The position numbers were made by a program, and so were the translations under genes. Under the pieces are notes generated by a model. That model was given only the letters and a program-made list of their open reading frames with translations. It searched no databases and was not told where the DNA came from. Shown here in pieces: positions 1 through 6,683 of a stretch of DNA of 64,000 bases. The first letter of the stretch is position 1, and the number at the start of each line of letters is the position of its first letter. Origin of the DNA: Acidilobus saccharovorans 345-15 (GTDB lineage Archaea > Thermoproteota > Thermoprotei_A > Sulfolobales > Acidilobaceae); the NCBI RefSeq assembly GCF_000144915.1, contig NC_014374.1, positions 248,001 through 312,000 on the forward strand, written 5' to 3'.

Positions 1-492
1 GACCGTATCGCTCTTTATGTATATGGTTCCCTTCCTGACCTCGTAGGGTATCTTAAGCTTTCCAAACACGCTTACCATGGGGCCAGGCCTGATGCCTGTG
101 TCGCCTTCGGGTACTACTATGTCCTTAGTTGCCACCTGCCCTGGCTTGGCTGGCGCGGGCATCTTCAGCTTATCTATTGTCAAGGTTAGCAGGAACGGGT
201 TCTCATTGGTTGCTATCACAAGAACCCCGTGCTTAAGGTAAGGCTCTATCTTCTCCTTCTTGAGGCCACGGCGCTCGAGCGCCAAGTAGACAAGGTTTTT
301 CTTGGCTACGGTCATTATTGCCTTGCCACGGAGCTCCTTCCTTATCATCTGAAGCTGCTTGGCAGGCAGCCCCTCTAAGTCGGCGAAGAGAACATACTTG
401 TTCTCCGCGAATATTTTCTCAAGCTCTGCCACCCTCTGTTTCTTATATTCTGGCGGCTCGGGTCTGCCTTTCTTCTGGATCATTATTGCCAT
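1..492 (-). CDS. rpl10: Large ribosomal subunit protein L10 (P0/uL10), C-terminus cut off by window edge
   Basis: Base of the ribosomal stalk; it binds 23S rRNA and carries the L12 dimers that recruit translation factors. The 164 visible codons begin MAIMIQKKGRPEPPEYKKQR and give the typical uL10 N-terminal domain (RKELRGKA, KKNLVYLALE). The insertion domain and the charged C-terminal L12-binding tail lie beyond the edge. The start at 492 is supported by a GAGGTGA Shine-Dalgarno overlapping the L1 stop codon, 7 nt before the ATG. It is co-transcribed with and downstream of L1, the usual archaeal L1-L10-L12 order. The start and family are clear; the C-terminus cannot be judged. Confidence 0.93.
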   Translation of the reverse strand, partial: MAIMIQKKGRPEPPEYKKQRVAELEKIFAENKYVLFADLEGLPAKQLQMIRKELRGKAIMTVAKKNLVYLALERRGLKKEKIEPYLKHGVLVIATNENPFLLTLTIDKLKMPAPAKPGQVATKDIVVPEGDTGIRPGPMVSVFGKLKIPYEVRKGTIYIKSDTV

Positions 493-499
493 GTTAACA

Positions 500-1144
500 T
501 CACCTCAGCGGCACTTCCACGGGTGTACCCATAGTAGTCTTTATATAAATGCCTCCTATCTTGGCTGCCCCTATCCTTGACTCCACCACAGAGAGGACGG
601 CATTTACGTTGTCAACGAGCTCTTCAGGCTTCATTGACGTAGTTCCTACCCTGCTCATTATCTGTGGCTGGCCCCTGATCCTGACCCAGGCGGCCCTCTT
701 ATAGTTGTTGACGAACTCTGTCAAGTTGGCCCTGGGCGGTATAGGAGTTGGCACCTTGCCCCTCGGTCCTAGGGCTGGGCCCAGGACGCTGCCAACAAGA
801 CCCATGAGATCGGCCTGAACAAGAACCCAGTCGCACGAGCGGCCTATGGCCTTGACCCTCTTCTTGTCACCACGCATGGCGTTCAGATCGTCCCTTGAAA
901 TGGTGGTTACGCCAAGCTTCTTAGCCTCAAGCAGAAGGTCACCCGCAGCCACCACGCAGACGTTTGGCTCCTTGGCAGGCTTATGAGGTAAGAACACAAC
1001 TTCCCTCAGTCTGCCCTCTGGGCTCTTGACATCAAAGTCCTTGAGGGTAACTATGAGTTCTACCGCCTGCTCGAACTTCGTCTTCTTGGAGAGCGAAAGC
1101 GCCCTGTTTATATACTCTATCAGGGCCTCTTGCTGTAAGGGCAC
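500..1144 (-). CDS. rpl1: Large ribosomal subunit protein L1 (uL1)
   Basis: Primary rRNA-binding protein of the mobile L1 stalk, which guides E-site tRNA release. At 214 residues it has the usual archaeal length. It carries the family signature around GPALGPRGKVPTPIPP (about residues 125-140) and the C-terminal KIGGIYIKTTMGTPVEV segment. In many archaea L1 also represses its own operon by binding the mRNA leader. The leader here is about 30 nt, judged from the TATA box at 1201-1210. It is the first gene of the visible L1-L10 operon, and L11 is not directly upstream because a tRNA-Arg gene lies there on the other strand. Confidence 0.96.
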   Translation of the reverse strand: MPLQQEALIEYINRALSLSKKTKFEQAVELIVTLKDFDVKSPEGRLREVVFLPHKPAKEPNVCVVAAGDLLLEAKKLGVTTISRDDLNAMRGDKKRVKAIGRSCDWVLVQADLMGLVGSVLGPALGPRGKVPTPIPPRANLTEFVNNYKRAAWVRIRGQPQIMSRVGTTSMKPEELVDNVNAVLSVVESRIGAAKIGGIYIKTTMGTPVEVPLR

Positions 1145-1200
1145 GCCTTGACACCTCTTTGCAGCCTTAGCCTTACGCGGTGTATAAGAAACCCTGTGGG

Positions 1201-1210
1201 GTTAAAAAGC
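1201..1210 (-). promoter_or_regulatory. TATA box of the L1-L10 operon
   Basis: On the minus strand the sequence reads GCTTTTTAAC, a typical crenarchaeal TATA element. It lies about 57 nt upstream of the L1 ATG, so the predicted transcript has a leader of roughly 30 nt. Confidence 0.55.
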
Positions 1211-1254
1211 GGTTTCCTAGCCTTAGACAAGCCTTCCGGCATGCGCCCTGACAA

Positions 1255-1265
1255 TGTTTTTAAGC
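1255..1265 (+). promoter_or_regulatory. TATA box of tRNA-Arg
   Basis: The sequence TGTTTTTAAGC is centred about 28 nt before the first base of the tRNA-Arg gene, the expected archaeal spacing. Confidence 0.6.
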
Positions 1266-1287
1266 AATAAGCGCCCTTAGTCTTTTG

Positions 1288-1362
1288 GGACCCGTAGCTC
1301 AGCCAGGACGGAGCGTCGGCCCTCTAAGCCGATGGTCGGGGGTTCAAATCCCCCCGGGTCCG
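1288..1362 (+). tRNA. tRNA-Arg (anticodon TCT)
   Basis: A full cloverleaf can be drawn: acceptor stem GGACCCG/CGGGTCC, D arm, anticodon stem TCGGC/GCCGA, five-base variable region, T stem GGGGG/CCCCC with loop TTCAAAT, and discriminator G. CCA is not encoded. The anticodon is TCT at 1323-1325. The seven-base anticodon loop reads CCTCTAA, so position 33 is C instead of the near-universal U. The gene marks one end of the element that ends at 4679. Confidence 0.88.
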
Positions 1363-1449
1363 CTATAAATCATAAATTTCATTAAGCTATACTTTTCAGA
1401 TCCATATAAACTGGTTATGGTTCCCAATTTATGAGAGGACTGGGAACTC

Positions 1450-1960
1450 ATGGAAGAAATAGGAAAGGATATCGACAGGGAAGAGTGGTTCAGCAAGATT
1501 AATATTAATGCAACAAATAGCGATATTAGGTTTAATATTATAAATTTCTTTAAAACAAGATGGGCTTTAACGAGGCTTGCTCTAAATTAAAAGCACCAAA
1601 TCAAGCCTGCATATATAGGCAAAGGAGGGTGCCTGATGAAGTTGTAAGGGAACCCCTAAATTATTGAGTAAAGAAGAGTTTGATAAATAGTCGTAGGATG
1701 GAATAAATTAAAGACATTAGGAGTCGTAAAAATGAATCTATAGACTATTCCTTGGGATTAAGGGAGGGAGCAAACCATGCGATTGGGTCTATTTAAGCAA
1801 CAATACCTTAAAATTAATAGAAAATATCTCTCCTAGACGCTTAAACAAAGGCCAGGTAGCAAGTATGCAAAGAGAAACAACTTGATTTTACCAATGCCTA
1901 GGGAAGCAGCCAGATTTATACAGTCAAGAGGTTTGGGTTTCTGTTGAATCTTGGGGTGCT
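1450..1960 (+). pseudogene. Decayed coding region, possibly an integrase N-terminus
   Basis: From the ATG at 1450 a 46-codon frame runs to a stop near 1590. Protein-like sequence then continues in other frames: YRQRRVPDEVVREPLNY, LSKEEFD, GWNKLKTLGVVKMN, then after a one-base shift SIDYSLGLR, and later YLKQQYLK and NKGQVASMQRETT. Several stops and frameshifts interrupt it. The order (helix-turn-helix-like start, then RRVPDEVV, then GSIDYS) reminds me of N-termini of crenarchaeal tyrosine recombinases, and the position next to the tRNA target fits. The decay is visible; the family assignment is a weak inference. The rest of 1363-2038 holds no gene I can support. Confidence 0.38.
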
Positions 1961-1995
1961 CCATTTAGGGCGTTGCAAGTATAGTTATAGAAAGG

Positions 1996-2004
1996 TATAA
2001 AAAT
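1996..2004 (+). promoter_or_regulatory. TATA box of the AT-rich unknown gene
   Basis: TATAAAAAT preceded by AAAGG. Transcription would start near 2025-2030, downstream of the ATG at 2006, so the ATG at 2039 is the better start for the following gene. Confidence 0.5.
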
Positions 2005-2038
2005 AATGAAAGGTGTTGTTGAATTGGGAAGTAATAAA

Positions 2039-2716
2039 ATGTCTAAAAGCAATGCATCTATCAAATGCGAATTTGACAAGAACCAAAAAAGGGTATCCTG
2101 TATTCTGCCTATCACTTCACCTACTTCAAAGATCCGACTTAAACGAAACGGTTATGAACCGATCGCGCCTCGCAGTACAGTGATAACTGATAAAGACTAT
2201 ATAGAGTGGCAAATATCATACCGAGACCCTAATGGGAGACTTATTGAGTTTGGTGAGTGCCTTGACAAGGCGCTAAATAATGATACGAATCTTAAAATGG
2301 AAATTAAGCGAGTTGTTGAAGAATACAGAAATGTCGATACGTTTGACAAAAAATTTACAATACAGAGAATCGAAGATAATAGATATTACAATGAATTTAA
2401 ACTAATAAATGAATTAACTCCTATTTTAAGGTTAGATGGCCTAACAGATAACTATTATATTGATATAATACTAAAGCCAAAGCAAAGAGCTGTAGGTTAT
2501 CAAGCGATGGTGTTTCTCTATATCCCATGTGAGAAAGCACTTCCTTTAGAAGACGGACAAAAACTAATTGGCAGAAAGGCCTATCAGAATGAGAAAGTAA
2601 AGGTGTTTCTTAACAGTGACCACATATTAGGGCTGTTAAAATCTTTTCTATTAGCGTCGGACACTCATAGAAAGGATATTCTTAATATATTAAGGTATTT
2701 AAATGTTAATGTTTAA
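2039..2716 (+). CDS. Hypothetical protein of the integrated element, AT-rich
   Basis: 225 residues from the ATG at 2039 (starting MSKSNASIKCEF); an in-frame ATG at 2006 exists but the TATA box at 1996-2004 disfavours it. I do not recognise the family. The protein is soluble, without membrane segments or metal-binding cysteine clusters, mixed alpha/beta in appearance, and rich in Lys, Asn and Ile. Its GC content is far below that of the neighbours, a sign of foreign origin. It converges on the methylase gene and overlaps its 3' end by 11 bp. A role as partner of the methylase (restriction or recognition) is possible but nothing in the sequence proves it. Confidence 0.6.
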   Translation: MSKSNASIKCEFDKNQKRVSCILPITSPTSKIRLKRNGYEPIAPRSTVITDKDYIEWQISYRDPNGRLIEFGECLDKALNNDTNLKMEIKRVVEEYRNVDTFDKKFTIQRIEDNRYYNEFKLINELTPILRLDGLTDNYYIDIILKPKQRAVGYQAMVFLYIPCEKALPLEDGQKLIGRKAYQNEKVKVFLNSDHILGLLKSFLLASDTHRKDILNILRYLNVNV

Positions 2717-4121
2717 CGAGCTCCTCTATTTTCCCCTTAATTACGTTGAACACCTTCTCCGCCTCCCTCTTATTCCCTTCCCGCAGGAACTTAACCATCC
2801 TGAGGTATTCCGACCTGACCCACTCCTGGAAGTCCATGGACGGGACGGGGACTTTCACTTTCCTCAGCTCAGAGATGGGTATGGTCACCGTCCCGACCCC
2901 CCTTTTCAGGCTCTCCAGCTGCCTCTGGCCCAGCTCGGTCTGAAGGAACATGGCCAGGTAGTGCGGCAGTATCCTCCTCTTGTCAACCTTTATAATGTAT
3001 ATCCAGTCGTCAGCCACGCCCAGGTCAGACTCGTCCACGATGACCGCGCACCTGCCAGCGGACCCCACGCCGACTCTGACGAACACTATATCATCTACCT
3101 CAACGTGACCACGCCTCTTATCCATGTCGCTGCCTGGCTCGATGAACTTCTCATCCCTCCTGAAGTCTATGCCGAGGGGGGTCACAACCTTTGCGGATAT
3201 GAACCTCAGCCCCCTGTCTGCGAACCTCCTGCGGGGGCCGTACTCGGTGGCGCCCGCGTGGATGTCGAGGACGAGCTCCCCCAGCTCCTTTACTGGCAGG
3301 GAGCCGCTGAACTTCACTTCCGCGGCGCTGTAGCTCTTCGGGTGGAGGCTGTCAGGCCTCACCCTGGCCCACAGGCCCTTCCTCTCCCTGTACACCCTGA
3401 TTACCTCCTGAAGCTCGTCGAGGTCCCTGGCCTCATACATGAACACCTCATCATTGTCGCCCCTGGCCTTCCTGAGGAAGAGGACGGAGGTCTTGGAGGT
3501 CGTGCTCAGGCTCGACCTGAATATCCCCCTGGGCAGCGAGACGACCCCCAGGACCTTGTACTTCAATATGAACCTCCTCACATACTCGTAGTTCTTGTTG
3601 ATGAATATGCCGTCAGGCAGTATTATCCCAATGACGCCGCCTGGCCTGGCGAGCGTGATGAACCTTTCAAGGAAGAGGACCTCGATGGCCTGCGACCTCC
3701 TGCCCCTGCCCAGTTCATACAGCTCCAGCCTGCTGTCGCGGACCCTGCCGAACTTAGCGCTGAAGGGGGGGTTGCCCACGACTAGGTCAAAGGAATTGGC
3801 GGGCAGGGCATCATCCTGAGGGAAAAGGGGGTTCATGACAAGGGCGTCGCCGATGAGGACTTTAGCGCTCTTCCTCACGTGTTCTGGCATGCGATTAAGG
3901 ACTGACCCATCGATGTCCATGCCCCAGACCTCCCTGAACCCGCTCCTGAGCAGGGCTGAGAGGAACACCCCATCGCCGCACGCGGGGTCCACGGCCCTGT
4001 TCTTCTCCTGGACAAACGTTGAGGCGAAGTCAACGATAAAGTTAGCTACCTCTGGCGGAGTGAAGAACTGCCCGTACACCTTTTCCTTTCTACTGAAGTG
4101 GTTGTCCGCCTGCAAGCCCAT
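2706..4121 (-). CDS. N6-adenine DNA methyltransferase with C-terminal target-recognition domain (HsdM-S-like)
   Basis: Transfers a methyl group from S-adenosylmethionine to adenine in a specific DNA site. GQFFTPP (residues 17-23) and DPACGDG (45-51, motif I) bind SAM; NPPF (117-120) is catalytic motif IV of gamma-class N6 methylases. From about residue 275 the sequence (LPVKELGELVLDIHAG, later VTIPISELRKVKVPVP) looks like half of a type I HsdS target-recognition domain, so modification and specificity are on one chain of 471 residues. No nuclease motif or separate HsdR is visible. It starts inside the upstream AbrB gene (32-bp overlap), implying translational coupling. Base composition is chromosomal, unlike the gene it converges on. 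Confidence 0.85.
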   Translation of the reverse strand: MGLQADNHFSRKEKVYGQFFTPPEVANFIVDFASTFVQEKNRAVDPACGDGVFLSALLRSGFREVWGMDIDGSVLNRMPEHVRKSAKVLIGDALVMNPLFPQDDALPANSFDLVVGNPPFSAKFGRVRDSRLELYELGRGRRSQAIEVLFLERFITLARPGGVIGIILPDGIFINKNYEYVRRFILKYKVLGVVSLPRGIFRSSLSTTSKTSVLFLRKARGDNDEVFMYEARDLDELQEVIRVYRERKGLWARVRPDSLHPKSYSAAEVKFSGSLPVKELGELVLDIHAGATEYGPRRRFADRGLRFISAKVVTPLGIDFRRDEKFIEPGSDMDKRRGHVEVDDIVFVRVGVGSAGRCAVIVDESDLGVADDWIYIIKVDKRRILPHYLAMFLQTELGQRQLESLKRGVGTVTIPISELRKVKVPVPSMDFQEWVRSEYLRMVKFLREGNKREAEKVFNVIKGKIEELVKH

Positions 4122-4299
4122 AACTCACCTTTCTCAGGGGCCTGACCACAATTACAAGTTCTTTACCTTCAGCTCTAATTTCCCAGTTGAGCTTATCCCC
4201 CTCTGAAAGGTTGAATTGCCTGACAATGCCCGCAGGAACGGTGGTTCTTAAGGATTTGCTTTTCGATGTAGCTTTGGTAAGCACAGTGATTTCCCCCAT
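4090..4299 (-). CDS. SpoVT/AbrB-fold DNA-binding regulator
   Basis: A 69-residue swapped-hairpin AbrB-type protein. It shows the hallmark pattern SLRTTVPAGIVRQFNLSEGD followed by LNWEIRAEGKELVIVV. Such proteins bind DNA as dimers and act as repressors or as antitoxins. It is the first gene of a two-gene operon with the DNA methylase, overlapping it by 32 bp. Repeated TAGGTAA sequences and an inverted repeat sit just upstream, so autoregulation of the methylase operon is the simplest reading. No toxin-like (PIN, MazF) partner is present. The family assignment is solid; the target is inferred. Confidence 0.82.
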   Translation of the reverse strand: MGEITVLTKATSKSKSLRTTVPAGIVRQFNLSEGDKLNWEIRAEGKELVIVVRPLRKVSYGLAGGQPLQ

Positions 4300-4308
4300 T
4301 GCCTATCA

Positions 4309-4393
4309 CCTATCATAAATATAGGTAAAATCATTTATAAAGCTTTTGGTATAAATTTTTATCTAAATTTTAAATAGGTAAACTATTAGGTAA
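4309..4393 (-). promoter_or_regulatory. Promoter and candidate operator of the AbrB-methylase operon
   Basis: On the minus strand AGCTTTATAAATGA (4331-4344) is a strong TATA region, placing the transcript start around 4310, close to the AbrB ATG. TAGGTAA occurs three times on the plus strand (4322-4328, 4375-4381, 4387-4393; the last two are 12 nt apart). CCTAT-N7-ATAGG (4309-4325) forms an inverted repeat over the predicted start site. Repeats flanking a TATA box suit binding by the AbrB dimer. Confidence 0.5.
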
Positions 4394-4403
4394 GACTGTT
4401 GGT

Positions 4404-4630
4404 ATGAAGCTTGAGCCCATATTGGGAAAGCCTGAGAATAAGAGAGCAATAAGAGGTTATGCAATACTTGCTAAAGGAGATGAGCTGAAACAAATAAAGG
4501 AGAATGCATTCAGAGTCCCTTCTCAAAACTCTGTCTGAGAAATACTATTGCGTAACCAGTAAGAATGGAGAATGGCTCTGCGCCTGCCAGATCACAAAGA
4601 CATGAAACTCGGAAACCCTTTTTATGATTT
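4404..4630 (+). pseudogene. Fragment of a SWIM-zinc-finger transposase (IS6-like N-terminus)
   Basis: An ATG at 4404 opens a 44-codon frame including RGYAILAKGDELKQI and FRVPSQNS, ending at a stop at 4536. The sequence continues in the next frame as LSEKYYCVTSKNGEWLCAC. After loss of one base it shifts again to PDHKDMKLG, so the SWIM-type CxCxxH zinc motif (CACPDH) is split by a frameshift. This order is seen at the N-terminus of archaeal IS6-type transposases. The catalytic DDE region is absent, so this is a dead remnant. With the upstream promoter region and the tRNA fragment it accounts for the gene-less stretch 4300-4742. Confidence 0.5.
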
Positions 4631-4637
4631 GATTAAG

Positions 4638-4679
4638 CCCTCTAAGCCGGTGATCGGGGTTCAAAAGCCCCAGGCCCGC
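4638..4679 (+). repeat. Degenerate 3' half of tRNA-Arg (attachment-site remnant)
   Basis: Starting with CCTCTAAGCCG, identical to the anticodon loop and stem of the tRNA at 1288-1362, the segment continues with a TCGGGG-TTCAAA T-arm and a partial acceptor strand. About three quarters of positions match the intact gene by eye. No 5' half precedes it. It reads as the distal attachment site of the integrated element. Confidence 0.6.
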
Positions 4680-4742
4680 CCTTGGCTTCTCTTCGCTAGA
4701 AAACGTTGACATCTCTAGCTTTTATAAGAAAACAGTTTCACA

Positions 4743-5513
4743 CTAAGAATAGGCCGTTAAGTTTAAAAGGGTCATGGAAATGTAATTCGCAGCCCCTGTC
4801 CCAACAGTAATTTGTGCTGCAACTGGCACACCATCTAGGTTGATTACGCCCGCACTGACGCTATAAGCGCCGCTAGTGCCTAAGAATGAGGTCTGCGGCG
4901 TAATGGTTATCTCGACGCCCCTGTAGCTCTTACCGTTAAACACTATTGGTGTGAACAGGTATCCTACAGTGGCGTCGGTGCTTCCTGGCTGGCCATCAAG
5001 GAGGTCCTTCCAATTTATATTATAATATGAACTGAAGTACGAGAGCCCGTAGAGAGGCCCAAGGCCGGGGAACGCCTCAAGCGATATAGTGCCCGTGAAT
5101 GGGTTATATGATATAGTTGCGCTCGTGAGCAAGGGCGTAATGTAAGAGGACATATTAGAGCCGCTCACGTTCCGCTTAACGCCCCCCATGTTCATGTAAA
5201 TCCATGTTATGTTAGTGCTGTTATACCCAAACTCCACAAAGCCAAGCTCATAGCCCGACGAATTAGTGAGAACGATATAAACTGTCCTGTTAGGATAATT
5301 CTTGAGCGTGACATAGTACGTATCCCCTGAAGGGGAAACATACATCTTATACTCAAGTGATGAGACCTTGGAGAGGACAAGGCCGAGGGGCCTCTGCGCT
5401 GTTATTGTGAGTAACGTGGACCTATAGGAATAGTAAAACGCTATGCCTATGGAGCCTACTATTATCGTTGCTGCGAATAAGGCTATTGTTAAGATCGCCA
5501 GCTTTCCTAGCAA
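4743..5513 (-). CDS. Membrane-anchored extracytoplasmic protein, hypothetical
   Basis: 256 residues with one N-terminal hydrophobic segment (residues 5-28, ITIALFAATIIVGSIGIAF region) and no charged cluster typical of a cleaved pilin. The rest is predicted to face outside: rich in Tyr, Ser, Thr and Gly with several N-glycosylation sequons (NRT, NSS, NST, NIT, NVS, NMS, NLT). The family is not recognised. The start is a TTG just downstream of a TATA box shared with the divergent gene at 5587. It could be an S-layer-associated or cell-surface protein. Confidence 0.7.
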   Translation of the reverse strand: MLGKLAILTIALFAATIIVGSIGIAFYYSYRSTLLTITAQRPLGLVLSKVSSLEYKMYVSPSGDTYYVTLKNYPNRTVYIVLTNSSGYELGFVEFGYNSTNITWIYMNMGGVKRNVSGSNMSSYITPLLTSATISYNPFTGTISLEAFPGLGPLYGLSYFSSYYNINWKDLLDGQPGSTDATVGYLFTPIVFNGKSYRGVEITITPQTSFLGTSGAYSVSAGVINLDGVPVAAQITVGTGAANYISMTLLNLTAYS

Positions 5514-5552
5514 GCTCTACACCCTTCCTCTGCTCTGCCTGCTAAAACGATA

Positions 5553-5563
5553 GGTTTTAAGTC
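5553..5563. promoter_or_regulatory. Shared TATA element for divergent genes
   Basis: GGTTTTAAGTC lies midway between the divergent genes starting at 5513 (minus) and 5587 (plus). Its near-symmetric TTTTAA core is placed properly for both directions. Confidence 0.4.
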
Positions 5564-5586
5564 TGTGTAGACCTACGCTCGCGGAG

Positions 5587-5862
5587 GTGGAGCCTGAGAC
5601 TATGACAGTAGGTAAGGTAAGGGGAGTTAATGCAATGGGAACGCTGGGCTGGACAACGGTAAGATGTAGGGTGTGCGGGAGGCTGCTGGATTTGAGCGGC
5701 CAGAGGCCGGGAAGCAGGAGGTTCGAGGCCGTCTATATGTGCCCAAAGTGCGCAAAAACCCTTGACGCATACTTCTGCGCCGCAGATGCCAGATCGCTGA
5801 AGTACCGCTGCCCCTTCTGCGGTTCGGAGCTAGTACTTGCCACGCCCGTGATAAACGAATGA
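5587..5862 (+). CDS. Small zinc-ribbon protein, conserved-type hypothetical
   Basis: 91 residues with three CxxC knuckles: CRVC (27-30), CPKC (52-55) and CPFC near residue 75, plus a single Cys (CAADA) between the last two. This suggests one or two zinc ribbons that bind nucleic acid or a protein partner. I do not recognise the specific family. The GTG at 5587 fits a near-leaderless transcript from the TATA box at 5553. An ATG at 5602 preceded by GGAGGTG is an alternative that removes five residues. It is followed 4 nt later by another small gene, so the two probably form an operon. Confidence 0.65.
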   Translation: MEPETMTVGKVRGVNAMGTLGWTTVRCRVCGRLLDLSGQRPGSRRFEAVYMCPKCAKTLDAYFCAADARSLKYRCPFCGSELVLATPVINE

Positions 5863-5866
5863 CCAG

Positions 5867-6214
5867 ATGGGTCTCCTTATGATTGAGAAAAACCTGTTGG
5901 ATGGCAACTATGTGATTAAGCTTGAGTCCGAAGGGTTGAAAACCTTCATAATTGACACCGATGTAGGACTTAAGCCTGGTGTAAGAGTTGACTGCGTGAA
6001 GGCACTTAACTATAATGGCATAAAACTCTGTTACGTCAAACGCCCTGAGGGCTGCACGCTTGTTGTGCTCATCACTGAAAACCGCAGTGAGGTTATAGGG
6101 TGCTATGTGGTGGGCTATGCGGGCGCTGCTGAAGGCGCTCGCGACAAATGCGCGCAATGCGCGAAGGAGTTCTCAGCGGCCATCGACGCTGCTACTGCCA
6201 GCAAGGTGCAGTGA
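5867..6214 (+). CDS. Hypothetical protein, second gene of a two-gene operon
   Basis: 115 residues, unrecognised. Beta-rich N-terminal half (IEKNLLDGNYVIKLE, FIIDTDVGLKPGVRVDCVK) and a C-terminal CxxC (CAQCAKEF) in an alpha-helical tail. The upstream zinc-ribbon gene ends 4 nt before the first ATG; a second in-frame ATG four codons in (5879) is equally possible. The 3' end overlaps a convergent gene by 23 bp. Function is unknown. Confidence 0.6.
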   Translation: MGLLMIEKNLLDGNYVIKLESEGLKTFIIDTDVGLKPGVRVDCVKALNYNGIKLCYVKRPEGCTLVVLITENRSEVIGCYVVGYAGAAEGARDKCAQCAKEFSAAIDAATASKVQ

Positions 6215-6548
6215 CATTATAATAGCCGTAACCGTAAATTTCCCCTAGCTCGGCTATTGACACAAGTCTGCATATATAGTTCATGTCTAGGCCCAGGGAT
6301 TCGCACACCCTTAACACGCTGTGAAGCGTCGGCCTCCTTATGGACTCCCTGAGGGCATGTCTAACCTGAGGGGCTGCCCCCTTAGCATATCTTAAGGCTG
6401 ATGCCAAGAGCCTCATACCGTCGCTGTTTACCTCCTCGTTCTTAGTAAAGTACAACCAGTAGTTGGTGAGCAGCTTAATCATAATCCTGGCTATCTCCCT
6501 GTTACTTTTCTCAAAAGGTGAACCCTCAGGGCTTGCACCCCTCTCCAT
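6192..6548 (-). CDS. Hypothetical protein, helical
   Basis: 118 residues, mostly alpha-helical, with the Arg/Leu-rich stretch ALRESIRRPTLHSVLRVCES and the Tyr-rich end GEIYGYGYYNVTAPCWQ. Unrecognised. A TATA box (GGTTTTAAAG on the minus strand near 6609-6618) lies upstream. The 3' end overlaps the convergent gene ending at 6214. It is retained because its promoter spacing is sensible and no better frame covers the region; confidence is moderate. Confidence 0.5.
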   Translation of the reverse strand: MERGASPEGSPFEKSNREIARIMIKLLTNYWLYFTKNEEVNSDGMRLLASALRYAKGAAPQVRHALRESIRRPTLHSVLRVCESLGLDMNYICRLVSIAELGEIYGYGYYNVTAPCWQ

Positions 6549-6683
6549 TGCTACATCAGCTCGGTAGCGATGCGAGGCCTCATCATAGGGCTTAGATGCG
6601 CTCTTTCTTTAAAACCTTCTGGCGTGGGTAAATAAATCCTTATCATAGCTTCTTGACCCCGAAAGCTTTGGAAGCATGTAAAG

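Larger units (their letters stand above)
1321..4679. mobile_element. Decayed integrated element at tRNA-Arg, bounded by a partial tRNA repeat
   Basis: The left boundary is the 3' half of the intact tRNA-Arg. The right boundary is a degenerate second copy of that 3' half at 4638-4679. This is the arrangement left when a tyrosine-recombinase element integrates into a tRNA gene. The first 1.3 kb inside is strikingly AT-rich and mostly broken coding sequence, while the methylase gene has a base composition like the chromosome, so the content is mosaic. I see no intact integrase, so the element is probably immobile. The bounds are inferred from the two tRNA segments. Confidence 0.58.

Noticed and set aside
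2006-2038. Upstream ATG of the AT-rich unknown gene.
   Set aside because: It lies only 2 nt after the TATA box, upstream of the predicted transcription start.
2703-3785. A 360-codon open frame antisense to the methylase.
   Set aside because: Proline- and histidine-rich composition without motifs; it mirrors the GC-rich coding frame of the real methylase, whose motifs are intact.
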